A stretch of DNA of 64,000 bases, from positions 1 to 64,000 of the forward strand of contig JAJDCP010000050.1 in assembly GCA_029260765.1 (NCBI GenBank), read 5' to 3'. The translations under genes and the position numbers were made by a program. Positions 33,810-42,462 of this stretch are shown piece after piece. Origin of the DNA: Planctomycetota bacterium. Its GTDB lineage: Bacteria; Planctomycetota; J058; JAJDCP01. A model generated the notes under the pieces. The model did not search any database. It had not been told where the DNA came from and saw only the letters and a list, made by a program, of their open reading frames with translations. Every line of letters begins with the position of its first letter. Within the stretch, counting starts at the first letter, position 1.

Positions 33810-33833
33810 CAGCCACACAGGCGAAGATTGCCG

Positions 33834-34652
33834 ATGAAATCGATTTTCCACGACACCAGTTCTTCCCTGCGCGGAGGCCGTGAGCCGGGCTGGCAGAGCA
33901 TCGCTGACTACCGTCAGCCGCTGTTGCTGTATCTCGGCGCGCGCTTCCCTGGGCTGTCGCCGCAGGATCGGGAGGACCTTGTCCACAACATCCTGCTCGA
34001 GATCAAGCAGAAGCTGTACAAGGAATACCAGCGCGAGCGGGGCCGTTTCCGCCAGTTCTTGTGCGGCGTCGTGCGGAACCGCGTGTTGGGCTACCTCAAG
34101 AAGACGCGCCGCGAACAGCTGTGTCCCCCCGATTTCTTCGAAGGCTCCAGCTACGTGCACGACCTGCATGTCTCGGTCGAGGTCCTTGCCGAGGCCTTCG
34201 GCGCGGTCAGGCGCTGGCTCGAGAGCGGCCACGATACGGGTCCCGAGGCGCTCAGGCGGTTGGCAGTCTTCAGCCGTCGCCTGGCCCGACGCGAGACCCA
34301 CGCACAGATCGCAGCCGCCGAAGACCTCGCTCCCCACACCGTCAAACGCTGGTTGAAAGAGGCGCGGGAGGCGGTGATCGCGGACTTGTTGGCGCACACC
34401 CTCGAGCTACCCCCGGAGAAGGCGGCCGGGATCGACCTGATGCGTCTGGCGCGCGCCGTTCTGCGCGCCTTCCCTCGGGGGTCGCAGCGGTCCAGCGCGT
34501 TGCACGATGTGGCAGACCCCGATCTGCGCGAAGCGCTCTTGCAATGGATGCTCGAGCTCGACCAGGCACTTCGATGTTCTTCGCAGCAGGAGTTGGTCGA
34601 CGGTCTCGAGCTGCAGCGCGGCCTGGAGGCCATGTTGGGCGAAGGAGACTGA
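33834..34652 (+). CDS. Sigma70-family (ECF-like) factor with C-terminal extension
   Basis: Residues about 25-90 match region 2 (YLGARFPGLSPQDREDLVHNILLEIKQKL, RGRFRQFLCGVVRNRVLGYLKK), and 140-185 a region-4-like helix-turn-helix (RLARRETHAQIAAAEDLAPHTVKRWLKEAREAV). A further ~90 residues, rich in helices, follow and are not part of a standard ECF sigma. ATG 33834 is used; a TTG two codons earlier is an alternative. The closely following unknown gene may encode its partner. Confidence 0.7.
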   Translation: MKSIFHDTSSSLRGGREPGWQSIADYRQPLLLYLGARFPGLSPQDREDLVHNILLEIKQKLYKEYQRERGRFRQFLCGVVRNRVLGYLKKTRREQLCPPDFFEGSSYVHDLHVSVEVLAEAFGAVRRWLESGHDTGPEALRRLAVFSRRLARRETHAQIAAAEDLAPHTVKRWLKEAREAVIADLLAHTLELPPEKAAGIDLMRLARAVLRAFPRGSQRSSALHDVADPDLREALLQWMLELDQALRCSSQQELVDGLELQRGLEAMLGEGD

Positions 34653-34698
34653 CGCTGGCGGGTCTTCCCGCTATCCTGAAAGGACTCAGATCCGGGAG

Positions 34699-35751
34699 GT
34701 GATCCTGGTACCCCCACCCAACACCCTGGTTTTCGACTCTGCCAGCCCCTTCGACCAGGAGGAGCGTGCTTGCATCCGTGACGTCTGGCGCGCGCTCGGC
34801 ACCGCTGAGGCCGATGCGGGCGAAGCGCCCCGTCAGACCCTGCGGCAAGGAGTCCGCTTGCTCGGGGCGATGGGGCGCCTGTTGCGCGACTGCCCGATGA
34901 GCGGCACCGAAGGGCCCGACCCCCACCAGGATCTCACCCACCGGCTGCTCGGCGGCGATGCGGCCACTTTCGAGATTCTGCTGCCCACCCGGGCTCTGGT
35001 CTCGCGCACGCTGGTGATGGCCGAGGTCAACTTCTACCGCACCCTGGTCGACCAGTGCAGCAAGGTGCTGGCTGCTGAGATCCTCGAAGAGCTGCTGCCC
35101 AAGCTGACCCGGCGGGTGTGCGTCTGTTTGTACACCCGCCTGCTCGAAGAGGTGCTGACCCATATCGCGTCGGACCGCAGTGTGCGCTCGGATGTGCGCG
35201 AGAAGGCGGTGCTGGCGCTGTTGGAGATCTGGGACCGCGCGACCTACCGTGTGATCCGCTTCTTCCCGTTGCTCGAAGCGACCTGGGAGGCGCGCCGCCG
35301 GGTGCGGGTCGCGCTGGGAACGCTGGCGGGCACGCACGAGGTGTTCTCGCTGTTGGCCGAGGGCTGTGATGCGCGTTTTGTCGACTACTTCATGCGCACC
35401 AAGCCGAGCGAAGAGGAGCAGCAGGCGTTCCGCGAGTTTCTGTTCGGGTCGACCACCGAGGCGCTCCAAAAGCTCGAAGCGCACATGCGGGCCACCGGTT
35501 GTGACAGCATCGACAACTCCCAGCTCGAATCCGGCATGCAGGTCCTCGATCTGGGCGACAGCAGCGATCCAGCCACAGGCTTGTACTCCTTCTTCCTGGC
35601 CCGCCACATCCGAGCACAGGCGCGCAGGCTCGAGCAGTCGCCCGGTCCGAAGCGCACAGCCGAAGAGTACGTGATGCTCGCCTACCTGCGACGTATGCCT
35701 ACGGGCCGCTTCAGCTCAAGGCGTTGCCAGGCCATCAAGGATCCGAGCTAG
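34699..35751 (+). CDS. Hypothetical protein, about 350 aa
   Basis: I do not recognise this protein. The coding frame is convincing from about 34700; the exact start is unclear because GTG 34699 directly abuts its only GGGAG, while a CTG at 34705 would be better spaced. The protein is mostly helical with no signal peptide or membrane segment (HEVFSLLAEGCDARFVDYFM; GLYSFFLARHIRAQARRL). It follows the extended sigma factor by 46 bp on the same strand, the place expected for a regulator or target, but no anti-sigma motif is visible. Its 3' end overlaps the convergent isocitrate-lyase-like gene by 17 bp. Confidence 0.7.
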   Translation: MILVPPPNTLVFDSASPFDQEERACIRDVWRALGTAEADAGEAPRQTLRQGVRLLGAMGRLLRDCPMSGTEGPDPHQDLTHRLLGGDAATFEILLPTRALVSRTLVMAEVNFYRTLVDQCSKVLAAEILEELLPKLTRRVCVCLYTRLLEEVLTHIASDRSVRSDVREKAVLALLEIWDRATYRVIRFFPLLEATWEARRRVRVALGTLAGTHEVFSLLAEGCDARFVDYFMRTKPSEEEQQAFREFLFGSTTEALQKLEAHMRATGCDSIDNSQLESGMQVLDLGDSSDPATGLYSFFLARHIRAQARRLEQSPGPKRTAEEYVMLAYLRRMPTGRFSSRRCQAIKDPS

Positions 35752-36676
35752 CCTCTGCGCTCTCGGAGCGGAAGCCCCGTTCGAGCTGGCGGTAGTGCTC
35801 GGCATCGCCCAGCGCGTGGTGGTCTTCGGTGGGATGGCCCGCCAGCCGCCGCTCGAGAGCGATCTGCGCCTCATGGCCGGTCTCGCGTAGCGCCCGGAGG
35901 AACTCCCACTGGGCAAACATCGCGGCATGGATGGCCCCCAGACCGACCACGATCGCCCGATAGCCCAGCTCGCCCAGCTCTGCGAAGCTCCACGGCGCAG
36001 CCTCTCCGGCCCAGGCGAAGGAAGACGAATAGTTGAAGAACAGCGGCAGGTCGGGGAAGTCTGCGCGCATCTGCTGGGCGAATGTTTCCACAGGTCGCCG
36101 TTCGGGAGACGGAAACTCACACCAGACCAGGTCGGCCCCTTCCCCCGCGTAACGCCGGGCACGCTCGATGGCATCATCGAGACCTCCGCCGCCCACGACG
36201 GCATCGGTGCGGGCGATGATGACAAAATCGCCGTCAGAACGCGCGGCAAGGGCAGCGCGGAGTTTCTGGACGGCATCGCCGACTGGCAGGCAACGCGTCC
36301 CTGGCAGATGCCCACAGCGCTTGGGAAAGCGCTGGTCCTCGAGGGTGATTCCGGCCACGCCCGCGCGTTCGAATTCCTCGACAGTCCTCCCAGTCGCGAG
36401 GACTCCCCCATAGCCGTCATCGCCGTCGGCGATGATGGGGATGTCGACGGCGCGGGCGATGGCGAGCGCCCAACCGGTAGACTCGGTCATTGTGCTGAAG
36501 CCCAGGTCCGCACGTCCCAGCAGGGCCAGAGAACAGGAATAGCCACTCATGAAGGCCCAGTGCAAGCCGACGGCAGCGGCGATCTTGGCCTCGATCGGCG
36601 AGTGGATGCCGCTGGTGTGCAGAAACGGCTCGCGCGCCAGCAGCTCGCGGAAGCGCCGTCCCGCAGACCCCGCCAT
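35735..36676 (-). CDS. Isocitrate lyase/PEP mutase superfamily C-C lyase
   Basis: The 313-residue TIM-barrel enzyme has the family Asp-rich metal site (IIADGDDGYGG), the catalytic-loop motif LEDQRFPKRCGHLPGT, and VIIARTDAVV. The KRCGH sequence is that of C-C bond lyases (isocitrate, 2-methylisocitrate, dimethylmalate lyases, oxaloacetate hydrolase), not PEP mutase. It should split a substituted malate or citrate-type acid to a keto acid plus a second acid. The ATG overlaps the stop of the upstream gene (TGATG), so translation is coupled. It is divergent from an operon with an aconitase-like enzyme, which could supply its substrate. Confidence 0.88.
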   Translation of the reverse strand: MAGSAGRRFRELLAREPFLHTSGIHSPIEAKIAAAVGLHWAFMSGYSCSLALLGRADLGFSTMTESTGWALAIARAVDIPIIADGDDGYGGVLATGRTVEEFERAGVAGITLEDQRFPKRCGHLPGTRCLPVGDAVQKLRAALAARSDGDFVIIARTDAVVGGGGLDDAIERARRYAGEGADLVWCEFPSPERRPVETFAQQMRADFPDLPLFFNYSSSFAWAGEAAPWSFAELGELGYRAIVVGLGAIHAAMFAQWEFLRALRETGHEAQIALERRLAGHPTEDHHALGDAEHYRQLERGFRSESAEASSDP

Positions 36677-37572
36677 CAGCGTGTGGTCCTGAGCAGATCA
36701 GAAGGGAGGCTGTCGCTCGTGAGCAGTCCCCAGCGTTGCATCCAGCGCGCGGTTTCTGCCAGATCCTGCGCCCGGTAGGCGCAGGACTTGACATAACGCA
36801 GGCGCGGGAGATGGAAATCCTCGGCAGTCAAGCCGCCATGGCGTGTGATGGTCGCGGCATTGCGCGGATCATCGATCATGTAGTGCAGGTAACGGCGTTT
36901 GTCAGCGTTGAAGAGGTCGATGGCTGCGTCAACGGCGCACTTCAACGAGCCGAACGTCTCGGCGTCAAGGTCCTCGGCGACACTCTGCAGCCCGAGGTAG
37001 TGTCCTTCGCACAACGTCTTGCAGCCGAGCTTCTCGGCCAGCGCGATGAAAGGTTCCATCAACAGGCAGCCGGCCACCTGCCCGTTCCACATCGCTTCGA
37101 AGCGGCGCGTGGGAGGTCCCCAGTGCTGCAGCGCGATCTGCTCGGGCCGCAGGTAGCCTTCGAGCATGCGCAACGCTGTGTAGTGGGAGCCGGAGTGGAA
37201 CTGTACCGCCAGGGGCACTCCGGCCAGGGAGCCAGGATAGTCGTGCGGAGAATCGGGCCGGACGACCAGAGCTTGGCTCATCACGGCCGCCCGCAGGCCG
37301 ATGAGCTGAGTCTTGCGCGCACTGTCACAGGCCCGACGGACCTGACCTTCCTCTCAAGCCCGGTAGATTGACGCCTTCGCCAAAGGGAAAGCCGTGTGGG
37401 CCAGGACAGGATCGATCTGCTCGGGGTCAGAGCTGCGGGTGGGCCTTTGCGAGGGGCGGGTCCACACGAAGTCCATCTCGATGCCCTCGGCACGGAAAAG
37501 TCCCGCGTCCCGCGCCAGCATCCATGGTAGGCTGAAGACCGCTCCGCTGATTTCGCTCACTATCCGCTTCAT
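36676..37572 (-). CDS. NMT1/THI5-fold protein interrupted by one in-frame TGA (selenoprotein candidate or broken gene)
   Basis: From the ATG at 37572 the frame reads MKRIVSEISGAVFSLPWMLA..., a typical NMT1/THI5 periplasmic-binding-fold start without signal peptide, for 72 codons to TGA at 37356-37354. It then continues in the same frame (EEGQVRRACDSARKTQLIGL ... PDSPHDYPGSLAGVPLAVQF ... RRFEAMWNGQVAGCLLMEPF) for 225 more codons to 36676. Both halves belong to one ~298-residue protein. A 7-bp hairpin with loop GTC begins nine bases after the TGA. The protein lacks an export signal, so it may be a cytoplasmic enzyme of the dihydroxyphthalate-decarboxylase/NMT1 type rather than a transport protein. 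Explanations are selenocysteine insertion, a nonsense mutation, or a sequence error. Confidence 0.75.
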
Positions 37573-37641
37573 CGCTACGTCTCTGTTGGCTGACTGGCGC
37601 GAATGTAGCAGAACCCAACGGGCATCGACAGAGGATTCGCG

Positions 37642-39252
37642 GTGCGCAGACAACTGGGCGAGTTGCAGAGTCTTGCTGGTCTGTTGGCCGGGTTGCCCCG
37701 TTTCCTGCGCCAACCCCCCTCGCTGGCCCAGGCGCGCGCGGGCGTCGCGCGACGCCTGGCCCGGCGCGTCCCCCATCTGCTTGCGCTGCTCGAGAGTGTG
37801 TTCCGCCTGCGTCCGCAGAGTCCCTACCTCCGTTTGTTGCGTCACGCCGGCATCGGGCTCGAGGACGCGCGGGGCCTGGTCGAGCAGTCCGGGCTCGAAG
37901 ATGCTCTGCAGCAGCTCGCCGCAGCGGGGGTGATGTTGACGGTCGACGAGTTCAAGGGGCGCTGCCTGGTGGAGCGAGGCAGCCTGCGGTTCCAGATCGA
38001 GCCAGGCGATCTGGACAACCCCTCGCTGGGCTCGGGTATCAGTGCCCGCACCGGTGGCTCGCGCGGCGGAGTGCACCGGGTCAAGACCGATCTGCGGCTG
38101 TTGGCCGCCGAGACGCACCTGCTGCGGCTGTTCCTGCACGGTCATGGGCTGGAGGGGTGGCCGATCGGGCTGTTGCGTCCGGTTCCTCCGGCGAACGCAG
38201 GGCTGGCGAATCTGCTTCGCTACGCAGGGCTGGGGCAGACCGTCGAGCGCTGGTTCTCGCCCACCCATTACAGCCGTGACTTGCTGGGACTGAAGTCGCG
38301 GCTCATGAACGCCTCAATCCGTGCGGCGGCTTGGGGGCTGGGTACCCGCCTGCCCGCGCCCGAGGTCCTCGCCCGGCGCGACTGGAGTGAGGCGGCGCGT
38401 TGGTTGGCTGCCTGCGTCGAGAGAGGGCAGCCCGGGCACCTCGATGCTCCTGCCAGCGCGGCGGTCGAGGTCTGCCGCAGTGCCGCCGAGCTGGGGCTCG
38501 ACATCCGTGGCAGCTTTCTGCGGGTGGGGGGTGAGCCCTTTACGTCGGCCAAAGCGGGCGAAATCGAAGCCGTGGGAGCACACGCCACCACGCACTACTC
38601 CAGCGCCGAGACGGGCAAGCTCGCCCTGGGATGCGCCGACCCGCGCTCGCCCGATGATGCGCACGTGCTGGATGACAAGCTCGCGCTGATCGAGAGGCCG
38701 CACAGGCTCGCCGATGGTGCCGAGCTCAGCGCGCTGCTGGTCACCAGTTTGCTGCCGGGCAGCCCGAAGCTGGCGCTCAACGTGCAGCTGGGCGACTACG
38801 GGCTGCTCGAAGAGCGCAGCTGCTCGTGTCCGTTGGGAGCCGTGGGATTGCGGCGACACATCCGCCAGATCGGCAGCTTCGACAAGCTGACCAGCGGAGG
38901 GGTGCATTTTCTCGGCAGCGAGCTGCACCGACTCGTAGAAGTTGTGCTGCCGGGCCGCTTCGGGGGCAGCCCCATCGACTTCCAGCTGGTCGATGAAGCG
39001 CGCGACACGGCTCGCTTGACACTGCGGATCAGCCCGCAGCTTGGGCCGGTCGACAGCGAGCGCGCGCGGAATTGCGTCTATGAGACGCTCTCGCAGGTAC
39101 CCGGCGGAGCTTTGATGGTGGAGATGTGGCAGCACGCGGACACGCTGCAGGTCGCGAGGGCCGCCCCTCTCCGAACTGCAGCGGGCAAGATCCTGGCCCT
39201 GCATGTGGCGCGAGTTGGCGAGAGCGCAGTGCAGAAAACCGCCGTGGAGTGA
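37642..39252 (+). CDS. PaaK-like adenylate-forming (ANL superfamily) enzyme, divergent
   Basis: GTG start with GAGGA six bases upstream; 536 residues. The first ~80 are helical and extra. Then come motifs in the order of phenylacetate-CoA ligase: a Ser/Gly loop SARTGGSRGG, LRVGGEPFTSAKAGEIEAVG, HYSSAETGKLALGC, HVLDDKLALIE, a late CSC element and GSFDKLTSGGVHFLGSEL. PaaK-type enzymes activate a carboxylate as acyl-AMP and pass it to CoA or another acceptor. The ATP loop departs from the usual SSGTTG, so substrate and even activity are uncertain. It is the first gene of a five-gene operon and is divergent (69 bp) from the TGA-interrupted gene. Confidence 0.72.
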   Translation: MRRQLGELQSLAGLLAGLPRFLRQPPSLAQARAGVARRLARRVPHLLALLESVFRLRPQSPYLRLLRHAGIGLEDARGLVEQSGLEDALQQLAAAGVMLTVDEFKGRCLVERGSLRFQIEPGDLDNPSLGSGISARTGGSRGGVHRVKTDLRLLAAETHLLRLFLHGHGLEGWPIGLLRPVPPANAGLANLLRYAGLGQTVERWFSPTHYSRDLLGLKSRLMNASIRAAAWGLGTRLPAPEVLARRDWSEAARWLAACVERGQPGHLDAPASAAVEVCRSAAELGLDIRGSFLRVGGEPFTSAKAGEIEAVGAHATTHYSSAETGKLALGCADPRSPDDAHVLDDKLALIERPHRLADGAELSALLVTSLLPGSPKLALNVQLGDYGLLEERSCSCPLGAVGLRRHIRQIGSFDKLTSGGVHFLGSELHRLVEVVLPGRFGGSPIDFQLVDEARDTARLTLRISPQLGPVDSERARNCVYETLSQVPGGALMVEMWQHADTLQVARAAPLRTAAGKILALHVARVGESAVQKTAVE

Positions 39253-39256
39253 GCTT

Positions 39257-40498
39257 TTGGTTTCCTCGCAGAGACGGCAAAGTCCTTGGCGGACGTGGCT
39301 CGATGAGACGGTTCCCGCGCAGCGGAGTGTGCTGCTGCGTGGCTATCCGCTGTTGCGCACGCTCCAGCTGTTTCCGCCGGTCTGCCATCAGGATCTGGTG
39401 GCGAGCAGCCTGGGCGAGGGCGCGCACTACCGGCGGCTTGTCGAGCATCAGGGCGTGACGGTGTTCCTGTGCGATGAGTCGAGCGCGATGACCACGGGGA
39501 CCTACAAGGACCTCGACGCCTGCTTGATCACCAGCGTCCACCGCGGGCGCGGCTCGACCGCCCTGGTGCTCTCATCGGCGGGCAACCTGGGCCGGGCCTT
39601 GGCGGTGTACGGGGCGCGGGCGGGTCTGCAGGTGTACCTGTTCCATCCGCGCAGCACCCAGTACAAGCTGTGCGGGGCATCGCTGCGCCAACCAGGTATC
39701 CATCCGATCGCAGTCGATCTCCCCGAGCCGCAGGTGAAGTCCCTGGCACGGGCGTTTGCCGCGCGCTATGCCCTCCCGCATGTGCCCGAGATCGCCCTGC
39801 GGATCGCGGCTTCGGCCGCGCGCGCCTTGTTCTTGCTCGAGCAGGCAGAACTTCACGGGGCGCCCCTGGACTGCATCGCGCAGGTCGTGTGCGCGGCCTA
39901 CGGACCCATCGGCATCTACACCTGTCTGCGAGAGCTGGTCGCTCGTGGACTCTTGCCTGCGAGCCGCGTGCCGCGCTTCCTCGGCTTCCAGCAGGCCGCC
40001 AATGCGCCCATGGTTCGGGCCTGGCGCGAGGGGGCGGAACAACTTCTAGACCGCCACTGCCAGGCCGTGCCGGAGAACTACCTCGAGCCGGGTCTGTACA
40101 ACACCCGCCCGCAATCGACGTACGGGCCGCTGCGCGAGATCCTGACGCGGGTCGGTGGCGACCTGCGCAGCCTCGACCACGAAGCCTATGCCCGCCATCG
40201 AGACACGGTGTTGGGCTGGTTCGAGGCCTGCGGTCTGCAATTCACTCGCGGCCCTGAGGGGATAGTCGAGAAGGCCGGTATCCTGACGGGTGTAGGCATC
40301 GCCCAGGCGATCGAAGACGGTGTCTTACGCCAGGGCGAGAACGTCGCCTATCTGTTGACCGGGGGTCTCGGCCCCAACGAGCCGGTCTTGGAGCTCGAGC
40401 CCAGCTTGAGCATAGATGCTTCACGGTCTGAGGCTGGCTGGCTGCAGCTCCTTGGAGAGCACTTCGGGCTCACGGCCCGGCAGGGGGGCAAGGCATGA
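39257..40498 (+). CDS. Threonine-synthase-like fold-type II PLP enzyme
   Basis: The PLP lysine is in TGTYKDLDACLIT, the phosphate/substrate loop in LVLSSAGNLGRALAVYG, and the C-terminal Gly-rich turn in AYLLTGGL, all as in threonine synthase and cysteate synthase relatives. It should catalyse beta- or gamma-elimination or replacement on an amino acid, often with a phosphate leaving group. The TTG at 39257 follows GGAG and lies just after the previous stop; an ATG at 39203 would overlap the upstream gene by 50 bp. The stop overlaps the next ATG (ATGA), so the genes are coupled. No homoserine pathway genes are nearby, so a specialised role is likelier than threonine synthesis. Confidence 0.8.
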   Translation: MVSSQRRQSPWRTWLDETVPAQRSVLLRGYPLLRTLQLFPPVCHQDLVASSLGEGAHYRRLVEHQGVTVFLCDESSAMTTGTYKDLDACLITSVHRGRGSTALVLSSAGNLGRALAVYGARAGLQVYLFHPRSTQYKLCGASLRQPGIHPIAVDLPEPQVKSLARAFAARYALPHVPEIALRIAASAARALFLLEQAELHGAPLDCIAQVVCAAYGPIGIYTCLRELVARGLLPASRVPRFLGFQQAANAPMVRAWREGAEQLLDRHCQAVPENYLEPGLYNTRPQSTYGPLREILTRVGGDLRSLDHEAYARHRDTVLGWFEACGLQFTRGPEGIVEKAGILTGVGIAQAIEDGVLRQGENVAYLLTGGLGPNEPVLELEPSLSIDASRSEAGWLQLLGEHFGLTARQGGKA

Positions 40499-42462
40499 GA
40501 TCCGGGAGCTTCCGGCGCACAGGACGCATCCTCTACCTGACCGAAGATCCGCTGCTGATCGCGCGGCAATTGGCAGGGGAGAACCTTGGCTGGCCGCTGG
40601 CTGCTCCCCTCCGTGACGACATCAGCAACGATGAGATCACCCCTGTCTGGACCATGTACCACTACGACCAGCGGCTGGCGCGGCACGCCCTGGTCGGGCT
40701 GGTCGCCGACGGTGGACCTGTCGTCGCTCCGGGGGCGCTGGCGGCTGGTGGTTTCGAGGTGTCGGTCTCGGGCCGGCGCCGGGGGCGTGGCTCGAGCCGT
40801 GAGCACGCCCCGTACGCGGAGTTGTGCGCGGGCATTCGTTTGATCTTCGCGCGCAGCTTTGAGCACATCTACCGCAAGAATTGCACCAACCTCGGCATCC
40901 TCACTTCGACGAATTTCGCTCTGCTCGAGGCCCTCGAGCGGGGCGAGAGCCTTCCGCTCGAGGAGTTTCTGGACGAGGCCGATGTCCTCGACGCGCAGGT
41001 CATCCGGCACGGAGGCATCTTCCCTTTCAGCGCTGCACGCGCTGCGGGTAGGCTGCCAAGTCTCGCTGTCCGGGGCGGGCCGCGCGCGATGACCCTGGCG
41101 GAGAAGATCTTCGCCCGGCATTGGCAGGGCGGAGCGCAGGCGGTCTCTCCTGGAGAGGTCGGCTTCGTGCGGGCCGACCTGCGGGTTTCCCACGAGTACA
41201 TCACCCCGATGGCGGCGAGCTTCCTGCGCCTTAGTCTCGGGCCCGAGGTCGTGTTGCACGATCCAGACTCGATCCTGTTGTTCAGGGACCACCTGACCTT
41301 CGTCGACGAGGTTCTGGAGCAGCCTTGCCTGCTGGCCGCCGCCCAGGAGCTCGAAGCCGAGCAGAAGAGCTTTGCCGCTACGCATGGCCTGCGCCTGATC
41401 GGCGAGCAATCTGACCGACGGGGATCGATCGCGATCAGCCACAACTATCTGCTCGAGCAGTGCGCCCTGCCGGGCCAGCTGGTCGTCAGTGCCGATTCCC
41501 ACGCGCCGCATATGGGAGCGCTGGGCTGTCTGGCGCTGGGCGTCGGCGCGACGGCGCTGGCCTGCTCGTGGCTCACCGGCGACCTGCGGGTCGAAGTGCC
41601 CGCGACGGTCAACATAGAGCTCCGAGGCCGGTTCGGCTTTGGTGTGGCCGCCAAGGATCTGATGCTCCACCTGCTGCGCCTGCCTGATGTCCGGGCGGGC
41701 TGCCTGAGCGGCAAGCTCGTCGAGTACACAGGCGAAGCGCTCGCCCAGCTGGAGATCGGCGAGCGCGCCACGTTGACGAACATGGCGACCGAGCTGGGTG
41801 CGCTGAGCAGCCTGATCGCGCCGGATGCCCGCACCCAGGCGTGGCTCTTGCAGCGCGGCGTGGCTCGGGACGAAGCCGAAGCGCTGTGCGCGCAACGCTC
41901 CGACCCGGACGCTGTCTATGCGCGTACGTTTGTCGTCGATGTCGCGGCTCTGCGGCCGATGGTCGCTCTTCCGGGTGATCCGGGCAATGGCGTGGAGCTG
42001 GCGGCGCTGCCGGAGGAGGTCGCGATCCAACGGGCTTTCATCGGTTCATGCACCGCGAGCAAGGCATCGGATATGGACATGGTTGCCGAAGTGCTTCACG
42101 CCTGTTTGCAGCAGGGCCGTCGGGTGGATGAGCGGGTCGAGCTGATCATCCAGCTCGGCTCGGTGGCCGTGCGCGAGCACTGTGCGCGGCGCGGGCATCT
42201 CGCGTTGTTTGCCCGCTGCGGTGCCCGGGTGCTCGAGCCCGCTTGCGGGGCTTGCTGCAAAGCGGGCCCTGGAGTCAGCTTGGCGCCCGACGAAGTCACC
42301 GTCAGCGCAGGCAACCGCAACTATCCCGGGCGCAGCGGGCCGGGCCCGGTGTATCTTGCCAGCCCCTACACCGTGGCCGCGTCGGCCATCGCGGGTAGAA
42401 TCGTGCCCTACATGCAGGAATCCGCAGCAGGCCTTTCGAGGGAGACGCGCCATGCGCATTGA
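40495..42462 (+). CDS. Second aconitase/isopropylmalate-isomerase-like hydro-lyase, swivel domain first
   Basis: This is a 655-residue paralogue of the protein at 7461-9425 with the same order: swivel domain (ISNDEITP, RGRGSSREHA), then the catalytic part (SADSHAPHMGALG, FIGSCTASK, PACGACCKAGPG, NRNYPGRSGPG). The three Fe-S cysteines and the Ser-Ser-Arg loop are retained, so it is probably active. Differences in substrate-loop positions (SND for NTD, SHAP for SHTC) point to another substrate. Its place in the operon with a PLP enzyme and, divergently, an isocitrate-lyase-family enzyme suggests it isomerises a pathway-specific malate or citrate analogue. The gene starts within the previous stop codon. 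Confidence 0.9.
   Translation: MRSGSFRRTGRILYLTEDPLLIARQLAGENLGWPLAAPLRDDISNDEITPVWTMYHYDQRLARHALVGLVADGGPVVAPGALAAGGFEVSVSGRRRGRGSSREHAPYAELCAGIRLIFARSFEHIYRKNCTNLGILTSTNFALLEALERGESLPLEEFLDEADVLDAQVIRHGGIFPFSAARAAGRLPSLAVRGGPRAMTLAEKIFARHWQGGAQAVSPGEVGFVRADLRVSHEYITPMAASFLRLSLGPEVVLHDPDSILLFRDHLTFVDEVLEQPCLLAAAQELEAEQKSFAATHGLRLIGEQSDRRGSIAISHNYLLEQCALPGQLVVSADSHAPHMGALGCLALGVGATALACSWLTGDLRVEVPATVNIELRGRFGFGVAAKDLMLHLLRLPDVRAGCLSGKLVEYTGEALAQLEIGERATLTNMATELGALSSLIAPDARTQAWLLQRGVARDEAEALCAQRSDPDAVYARTFVVDVAALRPMVALPGDPGNGVELAALPEEVAIQRAFIGSCTASKASDMDMVAEVLHACLQQGRRVDERVELIIQLGSVAVREHCARRGHLALFARCGARVLEPACGACCKAGPGVSLAPDEVTVSAGNRNYPGRSGPGPVYLASPYTVAASAIAGRIVPYMQESAAGLSRETRHAH

Noticed and set aside
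35735..36676. PEP mutase and phosphonate biosynthesis
   Set aside because: The catalytic loop reads PKRCGH as in C-C lyases, not the EDKxxxxxNS of PEP mutase, and no phosphonopyruvate decarboxylase is nearby.
36676..37284. Short separate gene starting at 37284
   Set aside because: The sequence upstream of the supposed start, back to 37572, is continuous family sequence in the same frame with only one TGA; it is better treated as one interrupted gene.
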